Assembly (NCBI GenBank): GCA_008638375.1
Contig: VIRR01000564.1
Coordinates: 186,001 to 250,000, forward strand
Direction: 5' to 3'
Length of the DNA: 64,000 nt
Source: Nyssa sinensis
Lineage: Eukaryota > Streptophyta > Magnoliopsida > Cornales > Nyssaceae
The number at the start of each line of letters is the position of its first letter. The stretch's first letter is position 1. A program made the translations under genes and the position numbers. Of this stretch, positions 11,607 through 23,728 are shown piece after piece. The notes beneath the pieces are model-generated. The model saw only the letters and a program-made list of their open reading frames with translations, searched no databases and was not told where the DNA came from.

Positions 11607-14600
11607 TGTAATATCCCGATCTGGGATACCGGGTCACATGACATGTATTACGAGGAAAAGAAAATTATATATATTTATAATTAATTAATTATTAAATTAA
11701 TTAATTAAGTAATTAAGTATAAAAAATGTATATATATATATATATGTATTAATTAAATGATATATGTAAATGTAAGAAAGGTAAAATGTGAAAAAGTGTG
11801 AACAGTGTGTGAATGGTGTGTGTGTGTGTGTCTTGTATATATGTGTATATGTATATATATGTATATATTATATGTATAAATATCTTGCCAAAGTTAAATG
11901 CAAAGTGGAAAAGAGAAAAAGTAAAATTTATGAGATGGGAGAGCTATGTAGGGCTAGAAATCAGAATGAAGAGAGAGAGAACTGAGAGGGAGAGAGTAGA
12001 GGAGAGAGAGAGGTCGGTTCTCTTTTTCTTTAAAAGGAACAAACATGCATTGCATGCTTGTTTCGTAAGAAAAGAAAAGCTAAGGAACTGAAGGAGAAGA
12101 AGAGGAAGGAAATCAGAAAGAAAAGACCTAGAACCCACGACCAAAAAGGTGAGAAATGTTCAAAGTTGTCATTTTCTCTCTCTATAATATTTTGCATGTG
12201 TTAAGAGATTAGGTTATGATTTGTGTATATGATGCTTAAATAAATATATAGACGTGTATTAAGCATGAAATTAGGCCATGAAAACGACTCACAACATGAA
12301 ACCCAGAAGAATCGCCATGGGAGGACCTTGCTTGAAGCAGGTCTGAACCCATGGCAACAAAACCAAAAATGGTGTATCAAGGCTTCAAGAAGAAGCCATG
12401 AAGGTTATAAAAACGTGTGACCGCGACCAAAAATCACAAACAATGGCCTCCAAATATCGAGTTGCTGGTTTCGGGTTTTAAACCCAACACCTCAACTGTA
12501 CCTCAAAACTTGTTTTAAGGAATGAAAACTGACTCCCCATGAAGTGGGGATCAAAACAAGCTAAATCTCATTGAAAACCACCCAGAAATGAGCATGAACG
12601 ACCCATGTACAGTTCGGATTATCAAACCCAAAACCGAACATATGAAGGGGTTTTAAAGTCTAAAATGAATGCCAATCGAATTGTTAGTACCTTAGAAATG
12701 TTTTGGGATTAAAACAGTGAAGAATGATTGAGTAAAACGTCACGAAATAGAGAGAAATGGAAAACTGTAACTAGGGTTTTCAGTCGGTCGAAGTGGGGAA
12801 GAAGAAGGCGGGTCAACTTGGCTTTTAAATCAGGTCGAGTCAACTCGGACAGGTGGCAGCCTCTGGGCTTGCCACCGATTAATTGGAACGGCGACGTTTT
12901 GAATGTCGGTTAAGTAAATGGACGCTAGGGCCGACGTCAGCCACATGTAAATAAACCGGATAGACCGGTTGGGTTGTAACTGAACCGGACCGGTTCACTT
13001 ATACCTTGACCGAACCCTCTGGTTTTCTAAATTATTTAAAAAATAAATAAACCAACACTTTGTCTATTTACGGATTGACCCCAACTGTTGAGGGAAATTC
13101 CACTGTGGCCCAACTGATGAAAAATTTATGCAATTAAGCCCCTGAAAAATAATTAAATAATAAATTTAATTATTTATAATTAAGGTAAAATTATTATTTT
13201 ACTCTTGAGTCATAAATAGAGCAAATGAAGTCCAAATTAAACATATGAATAGTGTATCTTTACAATTTCGGATATTCTGAGACTAATGGTAGGGTCCGTT
13301 TTACGAGACGGGGCTCGAAAAATAAAAACACGTAAGGGGTAAATGACCAAAATACCCCTTGACCAAAAATTAACAAGTTATTAGTGTATTCTTATTATCT
13401 TGGACCTTCTGAGTCCAATGGTGAGGTCCACAACACGAAATGGGGTCCTGAAAAACAAAGACACGTAAAGGGGTAAAAAGACCAAAATACCCCTAGTACC
13501 TCTAAAGCCAAAATGAAATCAGGGAAGGTCTAAATTAACTTTCTTTGACATCCCGGACTCAAAAATGGAGTCCAAATAACGAAACGAAGTACAGAAAAAT
13601 ATGACACGTAAAAATGATAAATGACCATTTTGCCCTTTTACATATAACAGTCCGAATTAAATGTTAGGAAAGCCTAAACCGACTTTCTTCGACACTCCGG
13701 ACTCAATGGTAGAGTCTATTCGACCAAAAGAAATGTCTAAAATAAAAAGACATAAAATTTGATGAATAGCATCTGTTAGATGACAATGAACTAAAATATT
13801 GCCAAAGAACTAAACTGAGGCAAGTACGAGAAATGAAATACGAAAAGACATGACACGTAAACATGTCAAATATATAACTTTAAATTAAAGTTAATGGAAC
13901 TCCCAGAAGAATATGATTGTAGAAATCTGTTTTCTTGACACGTTAAATTGTGTTTTAAACAGAGAATTTAATAGGCACAAAAATGAATCAAGAACGAGAA
14001 GTTTCCCCAATGATGATAAGGGCACAAATAGCAAATGATCCGAAACAGAAAGTGTTCTAGGAGAAGCTAGAAAAACAGCTCCAGGTGATTCAGAATCGTA
14101 TTCGAATTTCCAAAACAAATGAAGTGGCCTGTGTTAGCCCCTTCATTTTCAAGACTATAACTAAGGAGCAACTAGCAGCGAAAAAGATTAAGAAACAGGA
14201 GGACACCGAAAGGCTGCAAGAATGGCTTCACAGGTTGAAGGAAGGCAAGGGAAAGGCGACTAAATAGATCGAAAACCAGAACTACGAGGTGAGTAACCCT
14301 GTGTTTGAAGTGGAGATTTAACTCCATGGATTTAAAAAGGTTTTAAATGCAAAGATATGAAATGTCTGAAATTTCAAATTCAGTATTTACATGATTCAGT
14401 TTTTAATTGTTCTGTTTTTAACCCCATTGTGACATGCTCAGTGATTGGTTTCTGCAACAGTTTTTCCTTTAAATACTTTTCAGCATGTCTAGTTAAAATA
14501 CAATTATTGTTAAATATTCTGAATTTGCTTATTTCAAGTATATGAATGTTATGTTTTAAAGTACTCATGAGAATTATCTATGTTGATATACTCATATGTT

Positions 14601-15591
14601 AAATGTATTTTAAAATGCAAGATGAATGGTGCATAAGCACTTAGACAGGATTTTGAGTTTTCAGTTGCCCTGTAAAATAGGCAGGATTTTGGGTTGTATG
14701 GAACTCAATTGCCCTGTAAAATGCCAGGTAGTAGGATCTAATCCCCCAGGTATGAGATATCTCTATTTATAAGTAAAATGGGAGTCCGGTTCGAAACGGA
14801 TTCCACTAATGGAAGTGATAAGATGACAAATGATTTGAAAATGAAAGCAGGTTTTTATTCTCATTTTCAATATGCATATGTTTGAGTTTTATATACTCTA
14901 TTTAAGAAATACATGATATATTATATGTTTTAAAGTTCATATGTATAAGATTAGCTTGAATACTTTAAATGTTTCAAAGCTACATGTTTTAAGGAATGTA
15001 TATATTTTGTAATCAAAGTATACGAACAATTGGCGGTGACTATTTTACAAATTCTTATGTACTAAACCACTGCTAATTGAAAACCCTATGACGAATACTG
15101 GAATTGCTCACAAGCTTAGATTAGCTTACCCGGACTTTGTTCGGACCCCCCTTTCAGGTGATGCAGCAGACAGGGTCTTAAGGACGACGACGATGAGTCT
15201 AGCTGTCTTTTTGGAAGGATATGTTAAGTAGTTTCTTTTGAAGAACCTATGAATACTAATAGTACGTTCTGTATTAATAGACAATGTAAGAATATGTAAT
15301 AAGCTCTCAGGGCAATCGAATATGTATTGTATGAATGTATGAAGTCTTTAAGTTTTTATTATACTCTGAATGTGTAACCATGTATGCTATGTATGGAGCG
15401 GCAGTACCGGACGGATGTGCATAATTTAAAAATGAGAAAAGAAAAGAAAAAGTTTTTCACGCTTCCGCAAAACGTATGTTGCACATCTATTCGATACCGC
15501 TGCAGATGCGAGCCTTGTCTCGGGGCCTTCGGGTATCGGGGGGGCGGTCGCGATCCAGTAATCCGCAGAGGGTGGGTTTCGGGTTGTGACA
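11607..15591 (+). mobile_element. Solo LTR-1 (gypsy, ~4 kb) with TSD CCTAT
   Basis: Begins TGTAATATCCCG and ends TTTCGGGTTGTGACA. It is flanked by the perfect 5-bp duplication CCTAT at 11602-11606 and 15592-15596, inside CACTA subterminal repeats. No internal retrotransposon region is present, so this is a solo LTR left by LTR-LTR recombination. It is closely related to 15725-20097 over nearly its full length and to 27350-29583. It contains a TATA-like CTTTAAAAGG near 12029, a donor-like AAAAAG/GTGAG at 12148 and a small reading frame at 13983-14267. Confidence 0.92.
13983..14267 (+). CDS. LTR-borne small ORF, copy 1 (intron absent, one stop)
   Basis: A 95-codon frame starting MNQEREVSPMM and ending KGKATK, with one in-frame TAG at codon 26. 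It is lysine/glutamine-rich, predicted mostly helical and basic, with no signal or membrane segment. It aligns without any gap to the spliced frame at 18324-18750 (about 70 of 94 residues identical). Codons for LHR and LKEGKGK are contiguous across 14233/14234, exactly where the other two copies have a GT-AG intron. No known family recognised. Whether it was ever translated is unknown. Confidence 0.5.
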
Positions 15592-15724
15592 CCTATGCGT
15601 CGCAAATAGTTCACTGTTTGCCTTTGCATCGCAAATAATACGGTTGGGTAATTAGCGACGCACATTTGGGTAATTAGTGACGCACACCATGCATTTGCAG
15701 ATGGAAGAAATAGGATAAGATGTC
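15592..15724 (+). other. CACTA-1 fragment between the two solo LTRs
   Basis: 133 bp of transposon caught between two LTR insertions. The first part is subterminal repeat (GCGTCGCAAATAG, TTAGCGACGCAC). The last ~40 bp (from about 15693) encode the start of the transposase-associated domain (FADGRNRIRC), which resumes at 20103 after the second solo LTR and its 5-bp target duplication. Confidence 0.7.
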
Positions 15725-18700
15725 TGTAATATTCTGACTCGGGATACCGGGTCATATGACGCATATTTCGAGATTGAAGAAAAGTAGTGTAAAAATAATT
15801 ACACTCAAAGAGAATAAATAATTTAGTAAGTAAATAATTATGTATTTATATGAAATTATTAATTAATATTTATAATTAAATAATTTGAACACATAAACAC
15901 ACACTTTATGGTGTATTGTGTGTATGTTATAAAGTGTATAAAAGTGAGTATATGTATAATTATAAATACATGTACCCAAGATAAAATATATTTATTATAT
16001 AAATATTTATATGTGAGTGTATATGAGTCAAATATGTGTATGTATATATATATGTACACATGTACATGTATAAATATGTATGTATAAATAATTAAAATAT
16101 TATTTAAATTATAAAGGTATATTAACACAAAATATCTAGTGAACAGTGCAGTCAGTGTGTGTGTGTGTTGGTGAAGGTGTGTGTGTCTCCATGTGTGTTG
16201 GTGTGTGACTATATGTACATATATTACAACTTGATGATAAAGTAAGAAATAGGGAAGAACAAAATTAAATGGGAGAAAAGTAAAATTGATGAGATGTGAA
16301 GCCTAGTGTAGGGCTATGGAGTCAGATTGTAGAGAGAGAGAGAAGTCGGTTCTCTCTTCTTTAAAAAGAAACAAGCATGCATTGCATGCTTGTTTTGTAA
16401 GAAAAGAACTAAGGAACTGAAGGAGAAGAAGAGGAGGAAAACCAGAAAGAGAAAGGGAGAAAATCGTAGCCAAAAAGGTAAGAGATATTCAAGGTTTTAA
16501 TGTTTTTCTTTCTAAGATTTTAAGCATAATATCAACTGTTTTAAGTTTGTTATACACGTAAGATGTTTAATATATGTTTAAGACATGATTAAGCATGAAA
16601 TGTTGTCTCGAAAACACCTAAGAAATGGAAACCTAGAGCAAATCGCCATTAAAGACCTTGCTTACAGCAGGTCTGATTTCATCATCACCAAACTGTGTTT
16701 GGTGTATAGACTTAAAGTAGACCTTGTGAGCATCACAAAAACCTATATACGCGATCACGAAGCTCAAGAATCGACCCTCAAAAATCGAGTTACAGGTTAT
16801 GGGTTCGAAACCCAAACTTCTAAACTCTATGTCAAACCCACTTTTACGAATGGGGAATGAAGCCCCTTGAACTAAGGATCAAAACAAGACCAACCTCATG
16901 AAAAATTAACAAGAAATGAACAGTTACGACCGAATTACAGTTCGGATTATCAAGCTTAAAACCGAAATAAAGAGTTCGTTTTGAACTCCCAAATGAATGC
17001 TTAGTTGGTCGTTTGTACCTTAGGAATGTTTTGGAATCAAAACAGTGAGAAATAACGGAGTAAAAAATCACAAAATTGAAGGAAATGGAAAACTGTAATT
17101 AGGGTTTTCAGTCGTGGTCGACGTGGGGAAGAAGAAGATGGGTCAACTCGGTTTTTAAATGAGGCTGAGTCGACTCGGACGCGTGGCAGCCTCTGGGCTT
17201 GCCCCCGAATAAATGAAACGACAACCTTTCATAAGGTTTTAAAATCTTTAAAACGATAGGGCTGACGTCATCATGACGTCAGCAACACGCACAAAACCGG
17301 ATAAACCGGTTGGCTTATGAATGGACCGGACCGGTTCACTTGGTTTGAGACCGAACCCTTTGGTTTTCTAAGTTAATAAAAAACTAAATAAACCAAACAT
17401 TTTCCTTATTACGGATTGACCCCAGGGTTTCTGAGAAACTCTACTATGGCCCAACTGAGGGAAATGTTATGCAATTAAGCCCCTTAAAAATAATTAAATA
17501 ATTAATTTAATTATTTAATAAATAAGTAAAATTACTATTTTACCCTTGGGTCATAAATAGAGCAAATGAAGTCTAAATTAAACATATGAATAGTGTATCC
17601 TTACTATTTTAGATATTCTGAGACTAATGGTAGGGTCCGTTTTACGAGAAAGGGCTCGAAAAATAAAGACACATAAATGGGTAAATGACCAAAATACCCT
17701 TTGCCTAAAATTAACAAGTTATTAGTGTATTCTTACTATCTCGGACCTTCTGAATCCAATGGTGAGGTCCACGACACGAGATGAGGTCCCGAACATAAAG
17801 ACACGTAAGGGGGTAAAATGACCAAATTACCCCTAGTACCTCAAAAGTCAATTTAAAAGCAGGAAAGGTCTAAATTGCCTTTTTTTGACATCCCGGACTC
17901 AATAATGGAGTCCCAATTTCGAAACGAAGTACAGAAAAATATGACACGTAAAACGGTAAATGATCATTTTGTCCTTTTACATATAACAGTCCGAATTAAA
18001 TGTTAGGAAAGCCTAAATCGACTTTCTTCGACATTCTGGACTCAATGGTAGAGTCTATCCGACCAAAAGAAATGTCTAAAATAAAAAGACATAAAATTTG
18101 ATGAATAGAATCTGTCAGATGACTATAAATTAAAGTAATGCCAAAGTACTAATACTAAGGCGTATACGAGAAAATGAAATACGAAAAGACACGACACGTA
18201 AACATATGAAGTAAATAACTTTAATTTAAAGTTAATGGAGTTACCAGAAGAGTATAATTGTAGAAATCTATTTTTCTGACACGTTAAATTGTGTTTTAGG
18301 CAGAGAATTAAATAGACACGAAAATGAACCAGAACCGTGAAATCCTTCCAATGATGACAAGGGCTCAGATAGTGAATGACCCAAAACAACAAGTCTTTCG
18401 GGAGAAGCTGCAAAAGCAACTCCAGGTAATTCTGAAGCATATTCGAATTGCCGAAACGAATGAAGTGATCTCCGTTAGCCCCTTCATGTACAAGACCATA
18501 ACCAAGGAACAACTGGCAGAGAAAAAAATTAAGAAACAAGAAGACACTGAAACTCTGCATGAATGGCTGCACAGGTAACACTATTATCATTAAGTACATG
18601 AATGGCTGGTCTATGATATAGCTAAGAATCTGATCTTGCACAGTCTGGATATGGGTAAGATTTTAAGTTAAGTAAGTATATATGAGATTCATGCAATCTT

Positions 18701-20097
18701 TCATAAATTATGATAGGTTGAGGAAAGCCAAAGGAAAGGCACCTAAATAGAGCGAAACCAGAAGTTCAAGGTGAGTAACCCTGTATTTGAAGTGGAGATT
18801 TAACTCCATGGATTTGAAAAGGTTTTAAATGCAAAGATATGAAATGTTTGAAATTCCAAATTCAGTGTTTACATGATTCAGTTTTTAATTGTTCTGTTTT
18901 ATAACCCTATTGTGACATGCTCAGTGATTGGTTTCTGCAACAGTTTTTCCTTCAAATACTTTTCAGCATGTCTAGTTAAAATGCAATTTTTGTTAAATAT
19001 TCTGAATTTGCTTATTTCAAGTGTACGAATGTTTATCACGAAGTTATGAATGTTATGTTTTAAAGTACTCACGAGAAATATCTATGTTGATATACTCATA
19101 TGTTAAATGTATTTTAAAATGCAAGATGAATGGTGCATAAGCACTTAGACAGGATTTTGAGTTTTCAGTTGCCCTGTAAAATAGGTAGGATTTTGGGTTG
19201 TACGGAACTCAATTGCCCTGTAAAATGTCAGGTAGCAGGATCTAATCCCGCAGGCATGAGATATCTCTATTTATAAGTAATATGGGAGTCCGGTTCGAAA
19301 CGGATTCCACTAATGGAAGTGATAAGATGACAAATGATTTGAAAATGGAAGCAGGTTTTTGCCCTCATTTTTAATGTGCATATGTTTTGAATTTTATATA
19401 CTCTATTTAAGAAATACATAATATGTTATATGTTTTGAAGTTCATATGTATAAGTTTAGCTTGAATACTTTAAATGTTTCAAAGCTACATGTTTTTAAGG
19501 AATGCATATATTCTGTATTCAAGTATACGAACAATTGGCGGTGATTATTTTACAAACTCTTATGTACTAAAAACCACTGCTAATTGAAAACTCCATGACG
19601 AATACTGGAATTGCTCACAAGCTTAGATTAGCTTACCCGGACTTTGTTCGGATCCCCCTTTCAGGTGATTCACAGCAGACAAGGTCTTGAGGACGATGGT
19701 GATGTGTCTAACTGTTCTTGGGAAGATATGTTTAAGTAGTTTCTTTTGAGAAACCTATGAACTCTAGTAGTACATTTTGTATTAGCAGACAATGTAAGAA
19801 TATGTATTAAGCCCTCCGGGCAACCGAACATGTTTTGTATTAATGTTATAAATCCTTAAGTTTTAGTTATACTCTGAATGTGGAACCATGTATGTTATGT
19901 ATGGAGCGGCAGTACCGGATGGATGTGCGTAATTTAAAAATAAGAAAAGAAAAGAAAGTTTTTCACGCTTCCGCAAAACGTATGTCGCACATCTATTTGA
20001 TACCGCTGCTTATGTGAGCCTTTGCCCAAAGGTCCTCGGGCCTGAGGGTGGCGGTTGCGATGCGAGATTCGCACAGGGTGGGTTTCGGGTCGTGACA
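15725..20097 (+). mobile_element. Solo LTR-2 (gypsy, ~4.4 kb) with TSD ATGTC
   Basis: Begins TGTAATATTCTGACTCGG and ends TTTCGGGTCGTGACA. It has the perfect 5-bp duplication ATGTC at 15720-15724 and 20098-20102, and is inserted in a coding exon of the CACTA transposase. Same family and orientation as solo LTR-1. It holds a TATA-like CTTTAAAAAG near 16359, an inverted pair of CATGCA motifs at 16373-16391, a donor-like CAAAAAG/GTAAGAG at 16477 and the small ORF at 18324-18750. Confidence 0.92.
18324..18750 (+). CDS. LTR-borne small ORF, copy 2 (two exons, open)
   Basis: Exon 1 is 18324-18574 and exon 2 is 18717-18750, giving 94 codons plus TAG with no internal stop. The intron at 18575-18716 (142 bp) has CAG/GTAACA and TGATAG/G borders and is AT-rich; it interrupts an Arg codon in phase 2. 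Protein begins MNQNREILPMM and is rich in Lys, Gln and Glu (KTITKEQLAEKK, IKKQEDTE), probably helical and soluble. An acceptor-like TTTTAG lies about 25 bp before the ATG, so a spliced 5' leader is possible. No known domain recognised; the only intact member of the three here. Confidence 0.6.
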
Positions 20098-23000
20098 ATG
20101 TCCATGTAGGAGGTGTAATAATAGGGATTATATGCACATAGATGAGGCCAAAGAGCACTTACTCGAACACGGGATACAAGAGGTATACGTGTTGAAAATT
20201 TTACGGGGAACGTCGTGAAGTACGAGTGGTATTTGATGATGAAGAAGACGACGATGATGACTTTGGTGATAATGTTGGGGTTGGTTACGAAGGCTTGCCA
20301 CAAATGCTAGCAGACTTGCAGAGGGTTACAACTAGGACGATTTGTCACGGGAGTGACACGGGACCATCGACCGCGTTTGAGTCGTTGTTGAGGGAAGCAA
20401 GGCAACCATTATACTCGGGTTGTGATAAGTTTTCGAAACTGGACTTTCTCGTGAAACTCCTTCATCTTAAGACCATTAACCGTTGGAGTAACAAATCAGT
20501 TAATATGGCCATTGAATTTATTAAAGCAGCGCTTCTTACTGGGGAGACCCTTCCGAAATCATATTACGAGGCGAAAAAAATATTAAGAGGTTTGGGCTTC
20601 GGGTATATTTTCATACATGCTTGCAAAAACGATTGCATGTTATTTTGGAAGGAGACTGAACAATGTAAAGAGTGTACGGTGTGCCACGAACCCAAGTACA
20701 AGCTGAATGAAGGAAAGAGCAAGACAATTTCGCACAAGGTGCTGAGATATTTTCCCTTAAAACCGAGGCTACAAAGCTTGTACATGTCTCAGAAGACGGC
20801 AGAAGATATGCGGTGGCATAAGGAGAAGCGTGTTGTTGAGGAAAATGTATGCAGGCATCCGGTAGATTCACAAGCTTGATTACGAATGGTTTGCAAATGA
20901 GCCGCGTAATGTACGACTTGGGTTGGCTAGCGACGGTTTCAACCCGTTCGGTGACATGAGTAATGCCTACAGCATGTGGCCAGTGTTGCTTATGCCGTAT
21001 AACTTGTCACCGTGAAAATATATAAAAGAACCATTTATCTACATGTCGTTACTTATTCCAGGGTCGAAGTCTCCTGGTAATGAAATTGATGTGTACTTGC
21101 GTCTTTTAGTGGACGAGTTGAAGGAATTGTGGGAGGTGGGAGTGAAGGCATACGACGTCTCTAAGAATGAGACATTTCAACTGCATGCCGCGTTACTGTG
21201 AACCATAAATGACTTTCCAGCATATGGAAACTTGTCTGGGTGGATCACTAAGGGGTATCTGGCATGTCCAGTTTGCTAGAAGGATGCATGTTCCCTACAT
21301 TTGTCAAATGGGAGGAAGATATGTTACATGTGCCATCGTCGTTTTCTACCGCCATCACATGGCTGGCGAATTCGGCAGAAGTATCTGTTTGATGGACAAA
21401 TTGAGCGCAGATTGTCACCTCCATTGTTGTCTGGCAAAGACGTGTTGGCGCCATTGGCAGTCATCCAACCAATGAGGTTTGGAAAGATACCGGGTAGTAA
21501 GAAGAGGAAGCGTACTGATGTGGACTTAAATTGGATGAAGAAGAGCATATTTTTTGATTTGCCGTACTGGGAGACCCTTAAGTTGAGGCACAATTTGGAT
21601 GTGATGCACATCGAGAAAAACATATGTGATAATGTGCTGGGAACTGTAATGAACAATGAAGGGAAGACAAAAGATAGTGTCAAAGCCCGGTTGGACTTGC
21701 AGGAGCTGGGAATAAGGAAAGAGCTGTATCTAATACGTAGCAGTGATAAATATATCGTGCCTCCTACACAGTATACGTTATCATCCCCAGAGAGAGTGAG
21801 GATTTGCGAGTGGTTTAAATCAGTGAAGTTTCCAGATGGATACGCATCGAATATATCTCGGTGTGTAAATGTTATAGATGGAAAAATATCCTGATTGAAG
21901 AGCCATGACTGCCATGTCCTTTTACAACGACTTCTTCCGGTTGCACTACGAGGGTATCTCACCGATGACATATTGAGTACATTAACTGAGTTGGGTTGCT
22001 TTTTTAGAGAATTATGTGCGAAGACGTTGAATGTGGAAGTACTTGACAAGCTCAAAAGGGATGTTGTCGTGATCCTCTGCAAGTTAGAACAGATTTTTCC
22101 TCTAGCTTTCTTCGATATCATGGTCCACTTAGCTGTGCATTTGCCTCATGAGGCAAAAATTGGCGGACCTTGTTCAATACCGTTGGATGTGTCCAATAGA
22201 AAAGTACATTTAATTTTGTGAATTGTGTTATCTATCTATCCTAATTATTTTAATCTATAACTGATTAATTATCAAAACAGATATTTGCACACATTGAAGC
22301 AATATGTGCGTAACAGAGCACGATCGGAAGGGTTAATTGCTGAGGCTTACATTGATGCTGAGTGTCTCACCTTCTGCTCTATGCATCTTGGAGATATTGA
22401 GACAAGGTTTAATCGTCAAGAGCGAAATTTTGATAGATGTCCAGGGCAACAACGAACTGGCCTTGCGGTGTTTAATCAGACTGTGCAGTCAATAGATGCC
22501 CGTATATATGAATGGTGTCATCCTCAAGATTTGGAAAGAGCCCACTACACCGTGCTCAACAACTGCGAGGAGACATTGCCATATTTTAAGTAAGTTTATC
22601 GAAATCATTGCAATACTACGTTAGTATACAAATGTAAGTTACATATAACATATCTCATCTTATGCAGTGAGCATACGATCGAGCTTCAGAAAGAACATGT
22701 ATCAAGTTTTGATCTGGAGCAAAGATAACAAAATTTGTTTCCAAAGTGGTTCGGAGAACGTGTGAGAATTGGTTTCAATTAATTGTAATTGTATTAATTA
22801 ATGCATTTGTTTTCAATTAATTTTGTACTTGTACTGAATTAATAGATGAATCTATTACGCCACCAACAATCTCTTGAGGCGTACAATCAATTATATTCCT
22901 TGGTGTTCGATTGTTGATGGTGTTCGATTTCACACGAGGGAATGTGAGGTCAGCCGACGAACACAGAATAGCGGGGTCCTTGTTGAAGGAGATGGTGACG

Positions 23001-23612
23001 GAGGACAAACTGTAGAGTACTATGGTGTTTTAAAAGACATCATACAGTTACATTAATGCTATGGTCATTCTGTGTATATTTTTAAATGTGATTGGTAGGA
23101 TGTAAGTAATAAGAAGACTGGAATGCAGATTGATAAGCACTTCATAAGTGTTAATACGTCACGTACGGCATTTAAAGTTAATCCGTATGTTTTGGCATCG
23201 GTTGCAAAACAAGTTTTCTATTTGAAGGACAAAAATAAGTGGTGATTGGCATGTTGTCTAAAAAATAAAAACTAGAAATGTTTATGATGTCCTAGAAGTT
23301 GGCGAGGGAGATGAAGAGTTGGAGAGGATTGAGGATGCACTACAAGAAGAGTCTCAAACTGCCCACGATGGTGTTGTCTGGCATGATCAAGAAGATGTTA
23401 GTTCGTATCGATTGAGTAGAGCTGATGTAGAGCCAATTCATGTCGTAGCTTTCGACGTCACCAATACCACACAATTAGATCCGAGGGATGTAATGTTCTT
23501 TAATGATGATGAAGACGAGGAAAGTGATTTTGATGATGAGACATTGTTAGAGAATTGTACCGAGAATGAAGAATATCCAAGTTTAGATGATGATACAAAC
23601 TCAGATGAATAA
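20098..23612 (+). pseudogene. CACTA TNP2-type transposase, degenerate
   Basis: The transposase-associated domain resumes after the solo LTR (CPCRRCNNRDYMHIDEAKEHLL, joined to 15693-15724). Next come an acidic linker, the conserved KVLRYFPLKPRLQ and AEDMRWH (20730-20820), SDGFNPFGDMSNAYSMWPV (about 20930-20985), PGSKSPGNEIDVYL (about 21060), FPAYGNLSGW (about 21215) and LRHNLDVMHIEKNICDN (about 21588). The DUF4218-like part continues after an intron-like gap (22208-22281) in 22285-22593. A DUF4216-like tail with an acidic C-terminus ends at 23612. Frameshifts or stops lie near 20880, 21015, 21200, 21278 and 21892. Not functional. Confidence 0.85.
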
Positions 23613-23728
23613 TCTCAATAGGTGTTACATGTGGTAAGATCAAGTGTAATGGATATTCAATTTTATGATGTAATGAATTTTAATTTTTATGATGTAATGG
23701 ATTTTACTTTTAAACTTTCTTTTTAGAT
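23613..23728 (+). other. Short spacer between CACTA-1 genes
   Basis: AT-rich spacer with two copies of an ATGATGTAATG(A/G)ATTTTA phrase and a TTTTTAG acceptor-like end just before the next ATG. Confidence 0.4.

Noticed and set aside
15859..16128. 89-residue Ile/Tyr-rich ORF
   Set aside because: Produced by TA/TG-rich microsatellite sequence in the LTR; not kept in the sister LTR.
20564..22121. Long minus-strand ORFs over the CACTA transposase
   Set aside because: Antisense shadows of the plus-strand transposase, which has clear family motifs.
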